Below are positions 31,897 through 34,001 of a stretch of 34,001 nt of DNA, one piece after another. The position numbers were made by a program, and so were the translations under genes. The stretch is from a virus, in IMG/VR virus record IMGVR_UViG_3300047462_000191, positions 1-34,001 of that record. One strand, 5' to 3'. Each line of letters starts with the position of its first letter. Within the stretch, counting starts at the first letter, position 1. Under the pieces are notes generated by a model, which ran no database searches, was not told the DNA's origin, and worked only from the letters and a program-made list of their open reading frames with translations.

Positions 31897-32127
31897 TCAC
31901 CCGTCTTTCTGGTTCGCCAGTCTCTGGTTGTGCCGGTCGACCGATATGATCTCGAGCAGGTCGTAGAGGTCTTCACCACCGAGGCGGCTGTCGAGGTCTA
32001 CGAAAGTCGCCAGCTTGGCCGAGACAACGGTGCCGATAGAGCGCGGAACGTTTACGTATTCGGCCCAGGCGCGGCCGTCTGGATCCCCGAGATCGACTTC
32101 GAGATCGCTCCGCGCAAAGAAAAACCC
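31897..32127 (-). CDS. Frameshift extension of the tail assembly chaperone (gpGT-like)
   Basis: The open frame downstream of 32121 (HGFFFARSDLEVDL to NQRLANQKDG) has no start or ribosome site of its own and lies in the -1 frame of the chaperone gene. The overlap contains the canonical heptamer GGGTTTT (minus strand, 32127-32121) set as G GGT TTT in the zero frame. A -1 shift would make a fusion from 32510 to 31897, like lambda gpGT. The extension ends four bases before the tape measure start. Confidence 0.75.
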   Translation of the reverse strand, partial: GFFFARSDLEVDLGDPDGRAWAEYVNVPRSIGTVVSAKLATFVDLDSRLGGEDLYDLLEIISVDRHNQRLANQKDG

Positions 32128-32510
32128 GTGTGAAGATCCAGCACCTCGGCGCGGAGGAATACCAGGGTCGAAATCTCGTCGATGTCGTTCTCGGTGATGG
32201 CTGTCTTCAGCTGCTTGGTCTGATCCGGCACGAAGAACACGCACTGCTGCATCATCTCGTCCATGAGAGGCTCGGCCTCGGCGAATGACAGGCCGCTCAG
32301 CGCCTCGATGGCGAACCGCGCAACGGAGGCCAGCCCGCCCTGGGCGACCTCATCGGGGATCTCCGGCTTCGATCTGGCGAGAGCCAGCATCGCCCGGATG
32401 GCCCACTTTTCGGCCCGCATCGCCGACATTTCCTTGATGCGGAACATCTTCAGGTGGTCGCGGTTCGTCTCATCACCGGTGTCGATGATGACGGTCTTCT
32501 CTTTGCGCAT
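32052..32510 (-). CDS. Tail assembly chaperone (gpG-like)
   Basis: The 152-residue protein (MRKEKTVIIDTGDETNRDHLK, then EKWAIRAMLALARSKPEIPD and FVPDQTKQLKTAITENDIDEI) is of the chaperone type that precedes tape measure genes. Its 3' part overlaps the -1 extension. It binds the tape measure during tail assembly and is not part of the virion. Confidence 0.8.
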   Translation of the reverse strand: MRKEKTVIIDTGDETNRDHLKMFRIKEMSAMRAEKWAIRAMLALARSKPEIPDEVAQGGLASVARFAIEALSGLSFAEAEPLMDEMMQQCVFFVPDQTKQLKTAITENDIDEISTLVFLRAEVLDLHTGFSLRGAISKSISGIQTAAPGPNT

Positions 32511-32615
32511 CGGATCCCCCTATGGGACTGCCCTGAGTGGTAGGAGGCGCGGCGGTTCCCGCAGGGGAGACGGGTGTTCGGGGAGCTACCCCTAGCCGCG
32601 CTTTCTCATTGACGA

Positions 32616-33062
32616 TCAGACGTACGGCGGCATCGGAGCCGGATCCATCCGCCCGAAGGTGATCTCGAACTTCCGCGGCTGGAGGACTTTCTTGGCCTCC
32701 GCCATCGGGGAGTACTTCGTCAGGATCCCGGCGCGGCAGTTGTACTGGATGCCGGGTCCCGGCATGTAGATCGTTGCCGCGATCGAGTAGAACTCCTTGA
32801 TGGCCTGCTGCGCGGAGTTCAGCGTATCCATGTCGACGCAGGACGAACTGTCGGCCATCAGCGTGAAGGCGAAAACCCGCAGGGAGGGAACCCACCCGCG
32901 GGAAATCTTGCCGTCCACACCCTGCATGACTTCGCCGGTGGTGATGCCTTCCACGGTGAAGGCGTCGTCGGCCGCCCATTTATCGAGTTCGATAGGATTG
33001 CCGAAGACGCCGGGGATGTTCAGGATGACCGTGTTATTGGCGGATGTAATAGTCTTTGACAT
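32616..33062 (-). CDS. Tail tube protein, DUF3277 family
   Basis: The 148-residue protein (MSKTITSANNTVILNIPGVF, then SLRVFAFTLMADSSSCVDMD and FEITFGRMDPAPMPPYV) belongs to the DUF3277-type tube proteins of contractile tails. It directly follows the sheath gene. It would stack as rings to form the inner tube. Confidence 0.85.
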   Translation of the reverse strand: MSKTITSANNTVILNIPGVFGNPIELDKWAADDAFTVEGITTGEVMQGVDGKISRGWVPSLRVFAFTLMADSSSCVDMDTLNSAQQAIKEFYSIAATIYMPGPGIQYNCRAGILTKYSPMAEAKKVLQPRKFEITFGRMDPAPMPPYV

Positions 33063-33074
33063 GTCGGCTCTCCC

Positions 33075-34001
33075 TTACTGGACTTCGACGGATGCGAGGG
33101 AGATCGACTGGATCGACCCGCCATCGAGATACCAAAGCGTTGATGGCGGCGATCCGCGCGCGGCCCGGACCTGGGGCGAGGCCGGAGCGATCAGGATGTA
33201 GTAACCCTGTGCGACCAGCGCGCCGTCGATCGGCATGTTCGCGGCGCTGTTGATCGCGTCGATCTGCGTGTTGGACAGCACGACGCCGGGGACAATGGCT
33301 CCGAAGGTCAGCCCCTGCTCGACGGGATCCATGATCCAGGACTGGATCTTCGCGTAACCGACCTGAGCATACGGGATGCTCTTCGCGGCCGTGCGGCCCA
33401 CCATGATTGAAAGCTGAACCTGGTTGTTGAGCCAGATCTGGTTGACGTAGCTGTCCACCCAGGCGAACGGGCCGGTGACGTTGCCGTTCGAGTAGTAGGT
33501 GAACTGCTGGTTGGCCGTCGCGAAGGAGCCGTAGAAGCTGACCCCGTTGGACCGCAGGTTGGCCGCCATATTGGCATTCGTGACGTCCGCGGGCAGCCCG
33601 GGGAAGTTCAGGAATTTCAGGGCCGTCCGACCGTTCGCCGCCGAGTAGTCGATGGATGCGATGGCTCCGGCAACCGCCGCCGCCGCCAGCGCGCCGTTGA
33701 CCGGGGCGTAGACGACATGGGTGCCGCTGCCGTCCGACCCTTCGGCGCCGACCAGGTAGGCCAGCGTGTTGGTCGGGAACGATGTGGTGTTGTTGATGTC
33801 GGTCGACCAGTGGATGAACAGGAAGCGGTCGCCCTGGGCCGTGTTCCAGTTATCGAACACCTGCGCCTCGGGGACCGAAGATTCCCACAGGGTGAAGACG
33901 GTCGCGAAGTCCTGGGTGACGCCCAGGACTTCGGCGAAGAACGTGGTCGGAGTGGCCGGGATCGCACCCTGCGAGGTCACCGCGCCGACAGCCGAGGTCA
34001 G
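33075..34001 (-). CDS. Tail sheath protein, DUF3383 family (5' end beyond window)
   Basis: The frame runs open past the right edge (TSAVGAVTSQGAIPATPTTF continues upstream). The visible 308 codons match the DUF3383 sheath type: FFAEVLGVTQDFATVFTLW, FLFIHWSTDINNTT, IASIDYSAANGRTALKFLN, QLSIMVGRTAAKSIPYAQVG and APASPQVRAARGSPP near the end. The sheath contracts to drive the tube through the cell wall. The start is not in the window. Confidence 0.88.
   Translation of the reverse strand: MTSAVGAVTSQGAIPATPTTFFAEVLGVTQDFATVFTLWESSVPEAQVFDNWNTAQGDRFLFIHWSTDINNTTSFPTNTLAYLVGAEGSDGSGTHVVYAPVNGALAAAAVAGAIASIDYSAANGRTALKFLNFPGLPADVTNANMAANLRSNGVSFYGSFATANQQFTYYSNGNVTGPFAWVDSYVNQIWLNNQVQLSIMVGRTAAKSIPYAQVGYAKIQSWIMDPVEQGLTFGAIVPGVVLSNTQIDAINSAANMPIDGALVAQGYYILIAPASPQVRAARGSPPSTLWYLDGGSIQSISLASVEVQ

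Noticed and set aside
1-34001. tRNA or rRNA genes and integrase/att sites
   Set aside because: No cloverleaf, rRNA motif, tyrosine or serine recombinase was recognised by eye; a covariance search could still find a tRNA.

Overview
The window is GC-rich DNA and most of it (about 4 to 34 kb) is a temperate-type or formerly temperate phage with a contractile tail. The host is a proteobacterium, and an alphaproteobacterium is my best guess from base composition and protein style; nothing in the window proves it. No integrase, terminase, capsid gene, att site, tRNA or rRNA was seen, so the phage continues past the right edge and its left boundary is not defined.

Left flank (1-3926): a defence or restriction-modification patch. 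It holds the N-terminal part of an OLD-like AAA ATPase (minus strand, running off the left edge), a Vsr-type mismatch endonuclease with an altered active site, an unknown 172-residue protein, a 295-residue protein that is a good candidate for a type II restriction enzyme, and a Dcm-type C5-cytosine methyltransferase. Both convergent gene pairs here abut with no intervening base. Two small plus-strand genes (4060-4615) follow, the first a transposase-type helix-turn-helix protein.

Early region (4631-13662): a small repressor-like gene (minus) diverges from a rightward operon whose genes are mostly overlapped start-to-stop. The operon encodes two proteins with HARP/DUF5710-like modules and a shared C-terminal domain, an SNF2-type helicase, an 11-codon leader, a P-loop-like protein with a degenerate Walker A, an IbrA-like PAPS-reductase-family protein, an IbrB-like ParB-domain protein, a DPPW DNA methyltransferase, and a paralogue of the left repressor. 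After the operon comes a striking array of about 20-bp repeats (13034-13132) with a 15-bp perfect inverted repeat, then one unrecognised gene. The helicase, PP-loop, ParB and methyltransferase set is the best candidate here for a little-described system, perhaps DNA modification or phage regulation.

Late region (13672-34001, all minus strand, read right to left): tail sheath, tail tube, chaperone pair with a canonical GGGTTTT -1 frameshift site, tape measure carrying a lytic transglycosylase, baseplate genes (Dit-like, plug, hub, spike, gp46-like, J-like wedge, DUF2612), a glycine-rich tail fibre, a repeat-bearing fibre and accessory proteins. Then come small membrane proteins, an HTH-metallophosphoesterase protein and an acyltransferase (both moron-like), and a lysis cassette: GH19 endolysin, small membrane protein, holin candidate, Rz and an overlapping Rz1 lipoprotein. 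A strong factor-independent terminator at 13675-13717 ends the leftward late operon and meets the rightward early region.
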